NCBI RefSeq assembly: GCF_001705515.1
Contig: NZ_MDJS01000005.1
Coordinates: forward strand, 186,001-250,000
DNA from: Mucilaginibacter sp. PPCGB 2223
Lineage (GTDB): Bacteria > Bacteroidota > Bacteroidia > Sphingobacteriales > Sphingobacteriaceae
Reading direction: 5' to 3'
Length of the DNA: 64,000 nucleotides
Numbering within the stretch: position 1 is the stretch's first letter; every line of letters starts with the position of its first letter. Shown here piece by piece: positions 42,644 through 51,883 of this stretch. Made by a program: the position numbers and the translations under genes. The notes under the pieces were generated by a model that worked only from the letters and a program-made list of their open reading frames with translations, was not told the origin of the DNA and made no database searches.

Positions 42644-43386
42644 TGGAACAAACCGTAGAACAAAAGCTTAAAGCTTTATACGAGCTACAAACCATCCACA
42701 CCAAGATCGACAGGATACGCCAGGTACGCGGCGAATTACCAATGGAAGTTGCCGACCTTGAGGATGAAGTTGCCGGACTGGAAACACGTATCGACAAGAT
42801 TAAAAGCGAGCTGGATGACCTCGAAGATGCGATCGTGACCCGCAAAAACGTGATCAAAGAGGCACAGGCAAATATTAAAAAATACGAAGCCCAGCTTAAC
42901 GAGGTAAAAAACAACCGCGAATACGACGCTATCTCGAAAGAGATCGAGATCCAGGGCCTGGATATCCAGGTAAGCGAGAAAAAAATAAAAGAGTTTGGTT
43001 TTGAGATCGCAACCAAAACACAGGTGTATGATAAAGCCGTTGCCGATCTGGAAGGCCGCCAGGGCGATCTGGATGCTAAAAAAGCTGAATTAGATACCAT
43101 CACTGCCGAAACTCAAAAAGATGAGCAGGAGCTGATCGCGCAAGCTGAAAAAGCTGCCGAAAGCATCGAGGAACGTTTATTAACCGCTTATACCCGTTTG
43201 CGCGGCAACGCTAAAAACGGCCTTGCTGTGGTAACCATCCAGCGCGATTCGTGCTCGGGCTGCTTTAACCAGATACCACCTCAGCGCCAGTCGGACATTC
43301 GCCAAAGAAAAAAGATCATCGTTTGCGAACATTGTGGCCGTATATTGGTTGATGAACAAATGGCGTTAGAAGCCGAAACCGTTTAA
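42643..43386 (+). CDS. Coiled-coil zinc-ribbon protein (DUF164/CT398 family)
   Basis: A 247-residue protein: a long charged coiled coil from about 5 to 185, then a zinc ribbon with Cys204, Cys207, Cys228 and Cys231 (CSGC and CEHC). It is translationally coupled to the nif3-like gene through a TAATG overlap, a pairing conserved in many bacteria. Function unclear; nucleic-acid binding or a structural role has been proposed for the family. A strong terminator follows. Confidence 0.94.
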   Translation: MEQTVEQKLKALYELQTIHTKIDRIRQVRGELPMEVADLEDEVAGLETRIDKIKSELDDLEDAIVTRKNVIKEAQANIKKYEAQLNEVKNNREYDAISKEIEIQGLDIQVSEKKIKEFGFEIATKTQVYDKAVADLEGRQGDLDAKKAELDTITAETQKDEQELIAQAEKAAESIEERLLTAYTRLRGNAKNGLAVVTIQRDSCSGCFNQIPPQRQSDIRQRKKIIVCEHCGRILVDEQMALEAETV

Positions 43387-43415
43387 GTTTTGCTTTTAAT
43401 ATACTTATGATATAC

Positions 43416-43445
43416 AGCGCCTTTTTTACAAGGCGCTTTTTTTTT
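43416..43445 (+). terminator. Terminator of the nif3-like operon
   Basis: AGCGCC and GGCGCT form the stem around a T/A-rich loop, followed by nine Ts. It ends only a few bases before the next ATG. Confidence 0.9.
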
Positions 43446-43449
43446 ACCG

Positions 43450-44937
43450 ATGTTTAGGAAACTGTTTTTAGTACTCGTCCTGGTTTGTTTAAGTAAGGTT
43501 AACGCTTTTGCCTATTTCGACTTTAACAGTAACTGTGCTTTGGCCTACAAAGCGCTAATGAGCCTGCGCCTCAATGAGGCCCGTGCGCTCATCAATAAGG
43601 AGAAAGCCCAGCATCCCCAAAACTCGATTACTATCCTGCTGGATAATTACTACGATTTTTTTACCGTATTGACCACCGAAAACCGCGAGCAGTTTGAAAA
43701 GCTGCAGGATAACAAATCGGCACGGATAGACAAGCTGGAAAACGAAAATGAAAACTCGCCTTATTACAATTACGCCATAGCCCAGGTTAACCTGCAGTGG
43801 GCACTACTGCACAGCCGCTTTGCCGAGTATACCACAGCCGGTTTCGAAATCAATAAGGCATACCGCCTACTGCAGAGCAATAACAAAAAGTTTCCAAATT
43901 TTTTGCCGACCAATATCCCGCTGGGCGTGGTTAACGTTTTACTGGGCTCGTTGCCAGGCAGCCCTCTAAAAAGCATCCTGGCATTCTTTGGCATTAAAGG
44001 CGATACCCAAACCGGCATTAAAATGCTCGAAAAACTGTCGGAGACTCTAAAGCCATCGCCCTATGCTTTTAGCTACGATGAATTGGTTTTTTATCTCACT
44101 TACATCCAAACCGATGTAGTAAACGACCCGTTGGCTTATACTAAAATGTTGCACATGGTAAACGGGATAGATAGCACGAGTTTGTTAAAATCGTATATAG
44201 CGGGTTATGTGGCCTTGCGCACAGGGCACAGTAACGAGGCTATCGGTTTGCTGCAAAATCGCATCCAGGGCCTCGAGTACCAGCCATACGCTTATATGGA
44301 TTATTTGCTGGCCATCGCTAAAATGAACCGGCAGGACGATGACGCCAGCAATTATTTCAACAAGTTTCTAAAAACCTACTCCGGTGCGAATTTTATTAAG
44401 GATGCATACCTGCATCTGGCCTGGCGATGCCTGCTCGATGGTGATACCAAACGTTATTATGCCTTTGTGGAGCTGGTAAAAAGCAAAGGCAACCTGTATA
44501 ACGATAAAGATAAGCAGGCCCTTGACGAGGCGAATGACACGCCTCCGGATGCTAACCTGTTACGCGCCCGTTTGTTGTGCGATGGCGGTTTCTACACCAA
44601 AGCCGTTGCAACTTTAAGCAATAAAGCAGTTAGCGATTTTTCGCTGCAGCGCGATAAAATTGAATACTACTATCGCCTGGGCCGCATTTACGATGCGATG
44701 GATAAGAACGATGAGGCAATTAAATATTACAATAACGCCATAGCTATCGGGCGTAACTCCACCTATCATTACGCCGCAAGTTCGGCTATACGCATCGGTA
44801 TCATTTACGAAGAACGCAAGGATCCTGTACATGCCCGCGCGGCCTACAACATGGTTTTCGACTTCAAGACCAAACAGTTCAGAAACAGCCTTGAGCAAAA
44901 AGCCAGGGATGGCATTAAACGTTGCGGGGGGAAATAA
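43450..44937 (+). CDS. Secreted tetratricopeptide-repeat protein
   Basis: A 495-residue protein with an N-terminal signal peptide (MFRKLFLVLVLVCLSKVNAFA). The remainder is helical, with several TPR-like units, clearest near the C-terminus (YYRLGRIYDAMDKNDEAIKY, then YAASSAIRIGIIYEE). It probably acts as a periplasmic or outer-membrane-associated scaffold. The start lies 5 bases after the preceding terminator. The stop is 3 bases from that of the convergent radical SAM gene. Confidence 0.85.
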   Translation: MFRKLFLVLVLVCLSKVNAFAYFDFNSNCALAYKALMSLRLNEARALINKEKAQHPQNSITILLDNYYDFFTVLTTENREQFEKLQDNKSARIDKLENENENSPYYNYAIAQVNLQWALLHSRFAEYTTAGFEINKAYRLLQSNNKKFPNFLPTNIPLGVVNVLLGSLPGSPLKSILAFFGIKGDTQTGIKMLEKLSETLKPSPYAFSYDELVFYLTYIQTDVVNDPLAYTKMLHMVNGIDSTSLLKSYIAGYVALRTGHSNEAIGLLQNRIQGLEYQPYAYMDYLLAIAKMNRQDDDASNYFNKFLKTYSGANFIKDAYLHLAWRCLLDGDTKRYYAFVELVKSKGNLYNDKDKQALDEANDTPPDANLLRARLLCDGGFYTKAVATLSNKAVSDFSLQRDKIEYYYRLGRIYDAMDKNDEAIKYYNNAIAIGRNSTYHYAASSAIRIGIIYEERKDPVHARAAYNMVFDFKTKQFRNSLEQKARDGIKRCGGK

Positions 44938-44939
44938 TC

Positions 44940-46010
44940 TCAAAACAACTCCGTCTGCTTACCATTCCTGGGTATAAACAGCCCCATATCATAAGCAGGC
45001 ATTTCGCGGCCTGCCAAAAAACGTTTGCAACTCATCCTGAATAACTGGTGGATGGCTTTGGCGATATTTCCCTCGCCGCTCATGCGGGTGCCGAAACGGC
45101 TGTCGTTCAGTTGCCCCCCGTGGCAATCCATAATCTGGTGCAATACCTTTTCGGCCCTGTCGGGATAAGCTTTATGCACCCAATCCGTAAATATCTCGCC
45201 GATGCTGCCATTCAACCGCACAATAGTAAAACCGGCGGCAAGCGCGCCCCGGTCGGCAGCGGCTTTGATGATATCGGGTATCTCATTACTGTTCAGGCCG
45301 GGGATGATCGGCGCAGCCATTACACGGACGGGCACACCGATTTCCGAAAGCTTTTGGATAACCGCCAGCCTGCCGGTTGCAGTTATGGTCCTCGGCTCAA
45401 GTTTTTGGCGCAGCTGCTCATCAAGTGAGGTAAGCGAAACGTTCACATGCACAAGTTTCATCTTACCCAGTTCGCCCAAAATATCCAGGTCGCGCAATAT
45501 CACGTTGTTTTTGGTGATAATAGATACCGGGTGCCTGTATTTTAAAAACACCTGCAGCAGCGAGCGTGTAATTTTCAGCTTACGCTCGAGCGGCTGGTAA
45601 CAATCGGTATTTCCCGAAAGCAGGATCACAACAGGCTCATAGCCTTTCTTGTTAAAATGCTTTTCCAGCAGTTCGGCCGCGTTGCGTTTTACGATGATCT
45701 TCCGCTCAAAATCGAGCCCTGCGCTAAAGCCAAAATACTCGTGCGTGTTGCGGGCGTAGCAATAAATGCACCCGTGCTCGCAGCCCTGGTAGGGGTTGAT
45801 GGAGTGCATAAAATGCAGGTCGGGGCTGTTCGATTCGCTGACGATCTTTTTAGGATGCTCCTCAAATATCTGCGTACCGGAGTTTTCGAGCATCTGCTCG
45901 TCGAGCCCCTCGATATGCTCCAGCACATATTTGTTTTTCAGAAACTTGTTGTGGGTGTTAACCTGTGCCCCGCGCCCCTTAAAATACTCCGGATTTTCCT
46001 CATGCGACAT
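44940..46010 (-). CDS. Radical SAM protein (PA0069 family)
   Basis: A 356-residue radical SAM protein. The 4Fe-4S ligands Cys77, Cys81 and Cys84 form CxxxCxxC in the segment GCEHGCIYCYAR. The N-terminus (FKGRGAQVNTHN) and MHSINPYQG are typical of the PA0069/SplB-like group. Related proteins are distant relatives of spore photoproduct lyase, but their substrate is unknown. It stands alone, convergent with the TPR gene. Confidence 0.93.
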   Translation of the reverse strand: MSHEENPEYFKGRGAQVNTHNKFLKNKYVLEHIEGLDEQMLENSGTQIFEEHPKKIVSESNSPDLHFMHSINPYQGCEHGCIYCYARNTHEYFGFSAGLDFERKIIVKRNAAELLEKHFNKKGYEPVVILLSGNTDCYQPLERKLKITRSLLQVFLKYRHPVSIITKNNVILRDLDILGELGKMKLVHVNVSLTSLDEQLRQKLEPRTITATGRLAVIQKLSEIGVPVRVMAAPIIPGLNSNEIPDIIKAAADRGALAAGFTIVRLNGSIGEIFTDWVHKAYPDRAEKVLHQIMDCHGGQLNDSRFGTRMSGEGNIAKAIHQLFRMSCKRFLAGREMPAYDMGLFIPRNGKQTELF

Positions 46011-46064
46011 GATACAAAATTGCTAATATTTTTAGCAAAAAACAATCCGTTCTGTAATATATTT

Positions 46065-48959
46065 TTATATCCCTTTAAGGTTGGCCAATGGCATCGACAG
46101 TGTAATAACAGTACCCTTTTCGCTATTCATATCCATCTTCCCCTTGATGGTTTGCATACGCTGTGTGATACTTTTCATTCCCATACTATCAGGGGTGGCC
46201 CTGGTATTTTTAATACCGACACCGTTATCCTCAATTACTGCGATCAGGTTACCGGCTTCGATACGAAAATTAAGGGTAACCGTAGTAGCCTTTGAATGCT
46301 TTAAGGCATTGTGCAATATTTCTTTAATAATCAGATACACATTTCGCCTCACTACGCCGTTAACCACCACCCCGGGTACGTTATCGGGCACATTCGTGTC
46401 GAAGTCAATATCAGAGTACTGGAATATTTTGGTCGCCTGGAACTGGATGTAATACAGCAGGTTTTCCAGGCTGTCATTATCCACGTTCAGGCTCCAGATC
46501 ACCTCGCGTATCTTGTCAGACAGGTCGGTAAGCATATTGTATATCTTATCAACCTCCAGCACATTATTCTTGTCTGATTTAGCTTTGGCTGCGCCGGCAA
46601 ATAGCTTAATAGCCGAAAGGCCAGCGCCGATATCATCGTGCATTTCGCTGCTGATGCGATGGCGTTCATCCTGTATGGCCAGCTCCTTTTCGTAAGCGAT
46701 TCTTTGACGGTTTAAACGGTTCAGGTAATATATCCGCACAATAAATACCACTACACCGGTGATCAGCACGACGATAAGTGCCCTGAACCACCATGTTTGC
46801 CACCACGGGGGCAATATCGAAAACCTGTACAGTACCGAAACCTCCGACGGGCCCATCTGCGGGTGTTGCGCAATCGCCTCAAACACATAATTGCCGGGCA
46901 TCAGCGATGGAAAGGTGATGCTGCGCTCGCCAGGCTTGGTAACCTGCCAGGGGGTATTGTCGTCCTGCTTTAAGCGATATTTAAAATAGATGTAACTCGC
47001 GTTATGATAAATGGGCACACCCAGGTTAAACTGCAGATCGTTATTATACCAATTGAATTTGCTGCTGCCGTTCAATACCGAATCCACGTTGTTGAGTTTA
47101 ATACTGAGCAGATAACCTTTATAACCTGGTCCGTCTTTAGGTTTTACAAGCGGCACTTTGCACAGCATGGTACTGGTAGCCACGTATGCAGTGTCGTTCA
47201 TTTCCTCAAAATCGGCAATATTGGCATCCGATAAGGATGGCAGGTTATAATTGTTGATAAAGTTATTGCTTTTTAGATCCATAACCTGTATAGAGCCCGT
47301 GCCCAATACCCAAAGGTGTGTGCCGAATGCTTTCATCTTGATCACAGCATTGGTCGACAGGCCCTGGTTGGCTGTAAGGTTGCTCACCACACCATGATCA
47401 ATAATGATAAGCCCGTTATCGATACTGCCGATGATTACCTTGCCATCGGCATACGTTACCGAGATGGCATAAACCGGCGCATTTTTGTACAGGAACGGCT
47501 GTGCACCCTTGCTGTTGATTGTGTAGATACCATCCTTAAACGCCACATACAACGATTTTGAGTACGGGTCGTAACACAAGGCCCGGCACCGCTGCCTGAA
47601 CGAAAGAAAATATGGCTTGCTGTAATGCTGTGGTATGGCTCCTGCAAACTGGCTTTTTATTTCGGTTTCCCATTGCCCCGAATAATTTTTAGGAAAGATG
47701 ATCAAACCGGTCGCGGTAGCTAAAAAAATAGTTTTATCGGTACTTACCACTTGTTTAATAGCCGCTACGTTGATCCGGGTAAAAATGTTGGTTTTGGCAT
47801 TAAACAGGTAACTGTCTACCGAGGTGCCGATCAGGTAATCATCGGCTCCCAATGGGTAAATAATGTTTACCGGCGCCTGGGGCTGCGGCAGGTCTATCTG
47901 GCTTTTTATAGCCGGATGTTTCGGATCGTACCGCATCAATTTGCCTCCCTGCGTGCCCAACAGCAGCTGGCCGTTGGTTTGCTGCACGGTTTTAACAACA
48001 TCGTCGGCATCTGTTTTAGGTAACTCTATCTTATTCCAGTCGATTTGTTTGTATTGAACAAAAAGCCCTTTTTTGAGGCTGGCAAACCAGCTGTTACCTT
48101 CATGATCGATAACTACATCGCTCAGGTTATAGTTGTTTGCCTGTTGGATGCCGTTGATCGACTCGGTATTTTGCGTAGTGTTCACCAAAACATCGTTGGG
48201 CAATACCGATACTGTATTGATAAAATTTTTATAGGTTTTTTGGCCCGTTATCGTGATCGAGGTGTCAGTAGCAATCAGCTTGCTTAACACACCGGCCGGG
48301 TTTGATGCGATATATGCGGTATCCTTGAAAGTTTGCGTATTTAACGTCGACGAATTACTGCCGATCAACATGGTATTATTCCCTTTAATGTCTACGGCCT
48401 TCAGCCCATTCTTATCTGTATAAATATACCAGCGGGCAGCGCCATAGGCAATAATTCTATCGTTCAGTATTGCCAGCGAGGTAGTACCGCTTGCTGCCGG
48501 GTTTGCGCAGCTTACATAACGGCATTTAAGGGTTTTGGTATCGCAAAAAAACAAGCCTCTTTTGCTCGTGGCAACCAGTTGATCCTTGTATAGCCCAATG
48601 CGCGGAAAGGTAGACTCTTTTTTGTAGTCGTATCCGGCAAGCAGGTGCATTTTTTCGTTTTCGATGTAAAATATCTGCCCGGTAAAGTTATTGAACCAGA
48701 TGCGCCCCTGTCTGTCTTCCAGCAAGCCGGTCCCGCTTAGCGAAGTTTGTTTAGGGTTATAAAAGTGGGTGAAGTTAATGCCGTCGAAGCGTGTAATACC
48801 CAGGTCGTGCGTGATCCATAAGAACCCTTTTTTATCGATCATTAAGTCGTAAAGTTCGCGGGTGGGTAAACCGGTAACTTCTTTAAGAGATGTGGATTGG
48901 GATAATACAGATAGCGGCCAGATGAATAAAATATAAATTACAGCAAGCCTAAACTTCAT
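46065..48959 (-). CDS. Two-component sensor histidine kinase with periplasmic propeller domain
   Basis: A 964-residue membrane sensor. It has a signal peptide (about 1-20), a two-component-regulator propeller region (repeats such as LPTRELYDLMIDKKGFLWIT), a Y_Y_Y-like domain near 620-710, a transmembrane helix (FRALIVVLITGVVVFIVRIY) and a NarL-type kinase core with His in ISSEMHDDIGAGLSAIKL. ATP-binding segments are KEILHNALKHSKA and VIEDNGVGI. There is no receiver domain. The single response regulator gene 143 bases upstream is the likely partner. Such sensors often detect glycans, though other ligands are possible. Confidence 0.94.
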   Translation of the reverse strand: MKFRLAVIYILFIWPLSVLSQSTSLKEVTGLPTRELYDLMIDKKGFLWITHDLGITRFDGINFTHFYNPKQTSLSGTGLLEDRQGRIWFNNFTGQIFYIENEKMHLLAGYDYKKESTFPRIGLYKDQLVATSKRGLFFCDTKTLKCRYVSCANPAASGTTSLAILNDRIIAYGAARWYIYTDKNGLKAVDIKGNNTMLIGSNSSTLNTQTFKDTAYIASNPAGVLSKLIATDTSITITGQKTYKNFINTVSVLPNDVLVNTTQNTESINGIQQANNYNLSDVVIDHEGNSWFASLKKGLFVQYKQIDWNKIELPKTDADDVVKTVQQTNGQLLLGTQGGKLMRYDPKHPAIKSQIDLPQPQAPVNIIYPLGADDYLIGTSVDSYLFNAKTNIFTRINVAAIKQVVSTDKTIFLATATGLIIFPKNYSGQWETEIKSQFAGAIPQHYSKPYFLSFRQRCRALCYDPYSKSLYVAFKDGIYTINSKGAQPFLYKNAPVYAISVTYADGKVIIGSIDNGLIIIDHGVVSNLTANQGLSTNAVIKMKAFGTHLWVLGTGSIQVMDLKSNNFINNYNLPSLSDANIADFEEMNDTAYVATSTMLCKVPLVKPKDGPGYKGYLLSIKLNNVDSVLNGSSKFNWYNNDLQFNLGVPIYHNASYIYFKYRLKQDDNTPWQVTKPGERSITFPSLMPGNYVFEAIAQHPQMGPSEVSVLYRFSILPPWWQTWWFRALIVVLITGVVVFIVRIYYLNRLNRQRIAYEKELAIQDERHRISSEMHDDIGAGLSAIKLFAGAAKAKSDKNNVLEVDKIYNMLTDLSDKIREVIWSLNVDNDSLENLLYYIQFQATKIFQYSDIDFDTNVPDNVPGVVVNGVVRRNVYLIIKEILHNALKHSKATTVTLNFRIEAGNLIAVIEDNGVGIKNTRATPDSMGMKSITQRMQTIKGKMDMNSEKGTVITLSMPLANLKGI

Positions 48960-49102
48960 AGGTTTAAAAATAAAAAACTTTATTATCTAAATGTAAGCGT
49001 TTGCTTAATTTAAACCTATCATAAAAATATAAATTATTCCCTTAAAATAATACCGTTAAAACCGGTTAACTTTAAGGGTTCTGTATCGGGAGGCTTGCTG
49101 GC

Positions 49103-49750
49103 CTATACCTCTATCAGCTTATTTTTTATTGCATACAGCACCAGGCCTACCCGGCTTTTTACCTGCAGTTTTTCAAAAAGCTGATCGCGGTAAGTATCAA
49201 CCGTACGTGCGCTCACATTCATGCGGTCGGCAATTTCTTTGTAGGTAAGTTCGGTGCCTGCATATTTTAAAAACTCACTCTCGCGATCGTTCAGTTTAAA
49301 GCCGACAGCAGGGCGGGCAACGGTAAGGCTGTTAACCAGGTGTTTTGATACAAATGCCGGGTAATATATTTCGTTGTTCGACACCACGTCGAGCGCTTCT
49401 TTAAAATCCTCAGGTTCAGAGTCTTTCAGCAAATAGCCTTTAATACCCATTTTTACCAGCGTAAGCACCTTATCAGCGTCTTCAAACATAGATAGTATAA
49501 TTACGTGTATTTCGGGATAGTTTTGCCTGAGCCACTGTGTGGTTGCAAGCCCGTCCATTTCGGGCATGTTGATATCCATCAAAACCACATCTGGTTTAAA
49601 CTTTTTACTGATTTTCTGGCTAAATTCTTTACCGTTAGCCGCTTCTAATATAACCTGATAGCTGCTAAAGTTATCGATCAATGACCGTATACCGCTTCTG
49701 AACAGGCGGTGATCATCAACTAAAGCTACTTGTATGGGTTGAGTTGACAT
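49103..49750 (-). CDS. NarL/FixJ-type response regulator
   Basis: A 215-residue response regulator. The receiver domain has the acidic pair in VDDHRLFR, the phosphorylated Asp59 in VVLMDINMPEMDG and Lys in GYLLKDSE. The LuxR-type DNA-binding helix-turn-helix reads LTYKEIADRMNVSARTVDTY. Its start overlaps the end of the upstream histidine kinase by 35 bases, so that kinase is the direct partner; the propeller kinase lies just downstream. Confidence 0.96.
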   Translation of the reverse strand: MSTQPIQVALVDDHRLFRSGIRSLIDNFSSYQVILEAANGKEFSQKISKKFKPDVVLMDINMPEMDGLATTQWLRQNYPEIHVIILSMFEDADKVLTLVKMGIKGYLLKDSEPEDFKEALDVVSNNEIYYPAFVSKHLVNSLTVARPAVGFKLNDRESEFLKYAGTELTYKEIADRMNVSARTVDTYRDQLFEKLQVKSRVGLVLYAIKNKLIEV

Positions 49751-50546
49751 AAATTTTTTGTTGAACCGGGTTTAGGATAACTTTTATTTCCGAACCTCGA
49801 CCAACGGTGCTGTTGATCTTGTATTCGGCGCCTATTAAACTTGCTCTGTTTTTAATATTCTTTAATCCGGAGCCGTTTTTGCCCATGGCTTCCTTGTGGT
49901 CAAATCCGGAGCCGTCGTCAATTACCGTTAAAGTAAACAATTCTGCTGAGTATTGCAAACTCACCGTTAAATGTTTGGCGCCCGAATGTTTTAACGCATT
50001 ATTTACAGATTCCTGCATGATGCGGAACAAAACCAGTTCGCGTTGTTCGCCGAGGCTGTAATAGTCGCCATCCTGCTTAAATATAATGCTTATCAGTTTA
50101 CTTTTATTGATGCGTTGTATCTCGGCTTTGATGGTCTCGATAAACCCGTTCGAGGATATATGATCAAAGCTAAGGCTTTTCGATAAGTCGCGAAGGTCGC
50201 CGATGGCCTGTGCCACCAGGTCTTTACTTTCGGCTATTTTATCGTCTTTTTCCTGTTCGCTCAAGCCGGCAGCCGTACCAAGGTTAAGTTTAACGAATGA
50301 CAATACCTGGCCTATATTATCGTGTATTTCCTGGCTTACGTTATGAAAAGTTTGCTCCTGTATCTCAAGCTGGGTTTTTAGTATGGTTTGCTCGTAAGTG
50401 GCTTTTAGTATTTCTTTTTCCCTGATGAGGCGCTTTTTGGTATTGGTATAGTAAACAGCAAGTAACAACATAATAATAGCTATGGCCAGTAATAAAATTA
50501 TGGCGGTAACTATTGTTGCTACGAATTGCTGGTTAACTTCCTGCAT
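49716..50546 (-). CDS. NarL-type sensor histidine kinase with one membrane anchor
   Basis: A 276-residue kinase. It has a single N-terminal transmembrane helix (FVATIVTAIILLLAIAIIML), a short coiled coil, the HisKA_3 phospho-acceptor in SQEIHDNIGQVLSFVKLN and an HATPase region (IMQESVNNALKHSGAKHLTV, then VIDDGSGFD). It has no periplasmic sensor of its own, so input may come from the multi-span membrane protein encoded immediately upstream, which overlaps it by 28 bases. Confidence 0.95.
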   Translation of the reverse strand: MQEVNQQFVATIVTAIILLLAIAIIMLLLAVYYTNTKKRLIREKEILKATYEQTILKTQLEIQEQTFHNVSQEIHDNIGQVLSFVKLNLGTAAGLSEQEKDDKIAESKDLVAQAIGDLRDLSKSLSFDHISSNGFIETIKAEIQRINKSKLISIIFKQDGDYYSLGEQRELVLFRIMQESVNNALKHSGAKHLTVSLQYSAELFTLTVIDDGSGFDHKEAMGKNGSGLKNIKNRASLIGAEYKINSTVGRGSEIKVILNPVQQKIYVNSTHTSSFS

Positions 50547-51175
50547 AGGTAAAATGCGTAACTATAACACCCGTACAAAAATACATTTATCATTGGCATA
50601 ATTACACTATAGATCTGCAGGTTGCCGATGCGGATCTTTTTTACTTCGATAAACTGCTGCATGCCCAGTACGATCAGCGTTACGATACTGAATATCAGTG
50701 TCGATGCGGCGATCCAGAAGTACGGGTGCCGGTTGAGGTAAATCGGGCTATCGTCTTCCCGAAACAGCTTGGCGATCACCAGCAGGGTTAGCAAACCGGT
50801 TAAAAACTCAATCAGGATGAGCGAGTAGGTATCAAACCTTAACGGCCCTTGCCCAACTAAAAAGTTAATCACCACAAATAATACCAGTAATGCCGATGTA
50901 AGGATGTATAACGATTTTACCCAACCCTTAAAGTAAAGCATTTGCAGGAAGATGTAAAAAGTAACCGGCGTACTGAAGAGGAGATAGTAGTTGTATATAC
51001 CGTGATTGTTGGGCAAGCCAACAAATGATGGGTTTGCCGCCGTTATTTCGGTAAAACAAACGATCAGCAAAAGCGGTATAAAACCAAGCAGTTTAAAAGT
51101 TTTAAGCCCCCTGTAATAGATAATTGACAGCAGGAGGCTTAAAAACTGGAAGTACATGAAATAGTGTATAACCAT
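50519..51175 (-). CDS. Multi-span membrane protein, putative sensor partner
   Basis: A 218-residue protein with seven or so hydrophobic helices and short loops, no enzyme motif, and a polar C-terminus. Its end overlaps the kinase start by 28 bases, implying translational coupling. I infer that it provides a membrane sensor for the kinase, which has no input domain. The family is not recognised with certainty. Confidence 0.75.
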   Translation of the reverse strand: MVIHYFMYFQFLSLLLSIIYYRGLKTFKLLGFIPLLLIVCFTEITAANPSFVGLPNNHGIYNYYLLFSTPVTFYIFLQMLYFKGWVKSLYILTSALLVLFVVINFLVGQGPLRFDTYSLILIEFLTGLLTLLVIAKLFREDDSPIYLNRHPYFWIAASTLIFSIVTLIVLGMQQFIEVKKIRIGNLQIYSVIMPMINVFLYGCYSYAFYLCRKLTSNS

Positions 51176-51183
51176 ATTGTATT

Positions 51184-51570
51184 TTAAGGCAATAGTTCCC
51201 CAAGGTTGAATGTGTCTTGTCCGCCGCCATCACCAGAGCCGGGGTCGCCGCCAGTCGGGTCGGGGGCGCCCAATACTTTTGACGGTGGTTGCGAACCTTT
51301 GTCGTAAGGGGTTATGAACGTTGTTAACCGGTTAACCTTTGCGGTGGGGTACTGAGCCACAAATTCGGGCGTGTAGATCCCCATCGAAACCTTTACACTG
51401 TCGGTTGTGAGTGTGTTAAGCCACGCTATAAGCTGTGCCTTGTCAAAAATAACGTCTGCGGTAAACGCATCTATTATTTTCTTGTCAATCGCTCCTTTAA
51501 ATATTGCGTGATAATTTTTGACGCATGCGTCTGCCAGTTTGTTATTTACTGGTCCGTGTCCTTTAGCCAT
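51184..51570 (-). CDS. Hypothetical protein leading the signalling operon
   Basis: A 128-residue protein. The first 95 residues look globular (KNYHAIFKGAIDKKIIDAFT); the tail is Gly-, Pro- and Asp-rich (about 96-118). There is no signal peptide or membrane segment. It lies 8 bases upstream of the multi-span membrane protein and heads a four-gene overlapping unit ending in the response regulator. Unknown family; a ligand, adaptor or substrate of the signalling system is possible. Confidence 0.65.
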   Translation of the reverse strand: MAKGHGPVNNKLADACVKNYHAIFKGAIDKKIIDAFTADVIFDKAQLIAWLNTLTTDSVKVSMGIYTPEFVAQYPTAKVNRLTTFITPYDKGSQPPSKVLGAPDPTGGDPGSGDGGGQDTFNLGELLP

Positions 51571-51739
51571 TGTTATTCGGGTTTAGTGTTTAGGGCTAAA
51601 GGTATTAAATCAAAAGTTAATTTTCATACCGTTAAAACACGGTACTTTTTAGGTGTTTTAAACATTGCTTTAAAAAGGCTTTAAGCCCAATTTTAGGAGA
51701 TTCTATTAAGTTTATTTACCCCAAATAAAACCTGTTCGC

Positions 51740-51871
51740 ATGGAAACGGCCCCTAAACCTCCAAAAAACGCGGCGACTTTTCGCATCAAAAAAGCACGCA
51801 AGATCGAGATCGTACTCAAAAAAGGCGTGCTAAGAAAAATCAAATCACTGCAAACTAAGGCCTTGCTATAA
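51740..51871 (+). CDS. Possible 43-residue basic protein
   Basis: An ATG-to-TAA frame of 44 codons between two minus-strand genes. The product (METAPKPPKNAATFRIKKAR then IEIVLKKGVLRKIKSLQTKALL) is strongly basic, with no cysteines and no hydrophobic segment. Codon usage looks like that of neighbouring genes, and the frame fits neatly between its neighbours. A nucleic-acid-binding small protein is conceivable, but no promoter match or family supports it. Confidence 0.35.
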   Translation: METAPKPPKNAATFRIKKARKIEIVLKKGVLRKIKSLQTKALL

Positions 51872-51883
51872 AATATACCTTGC

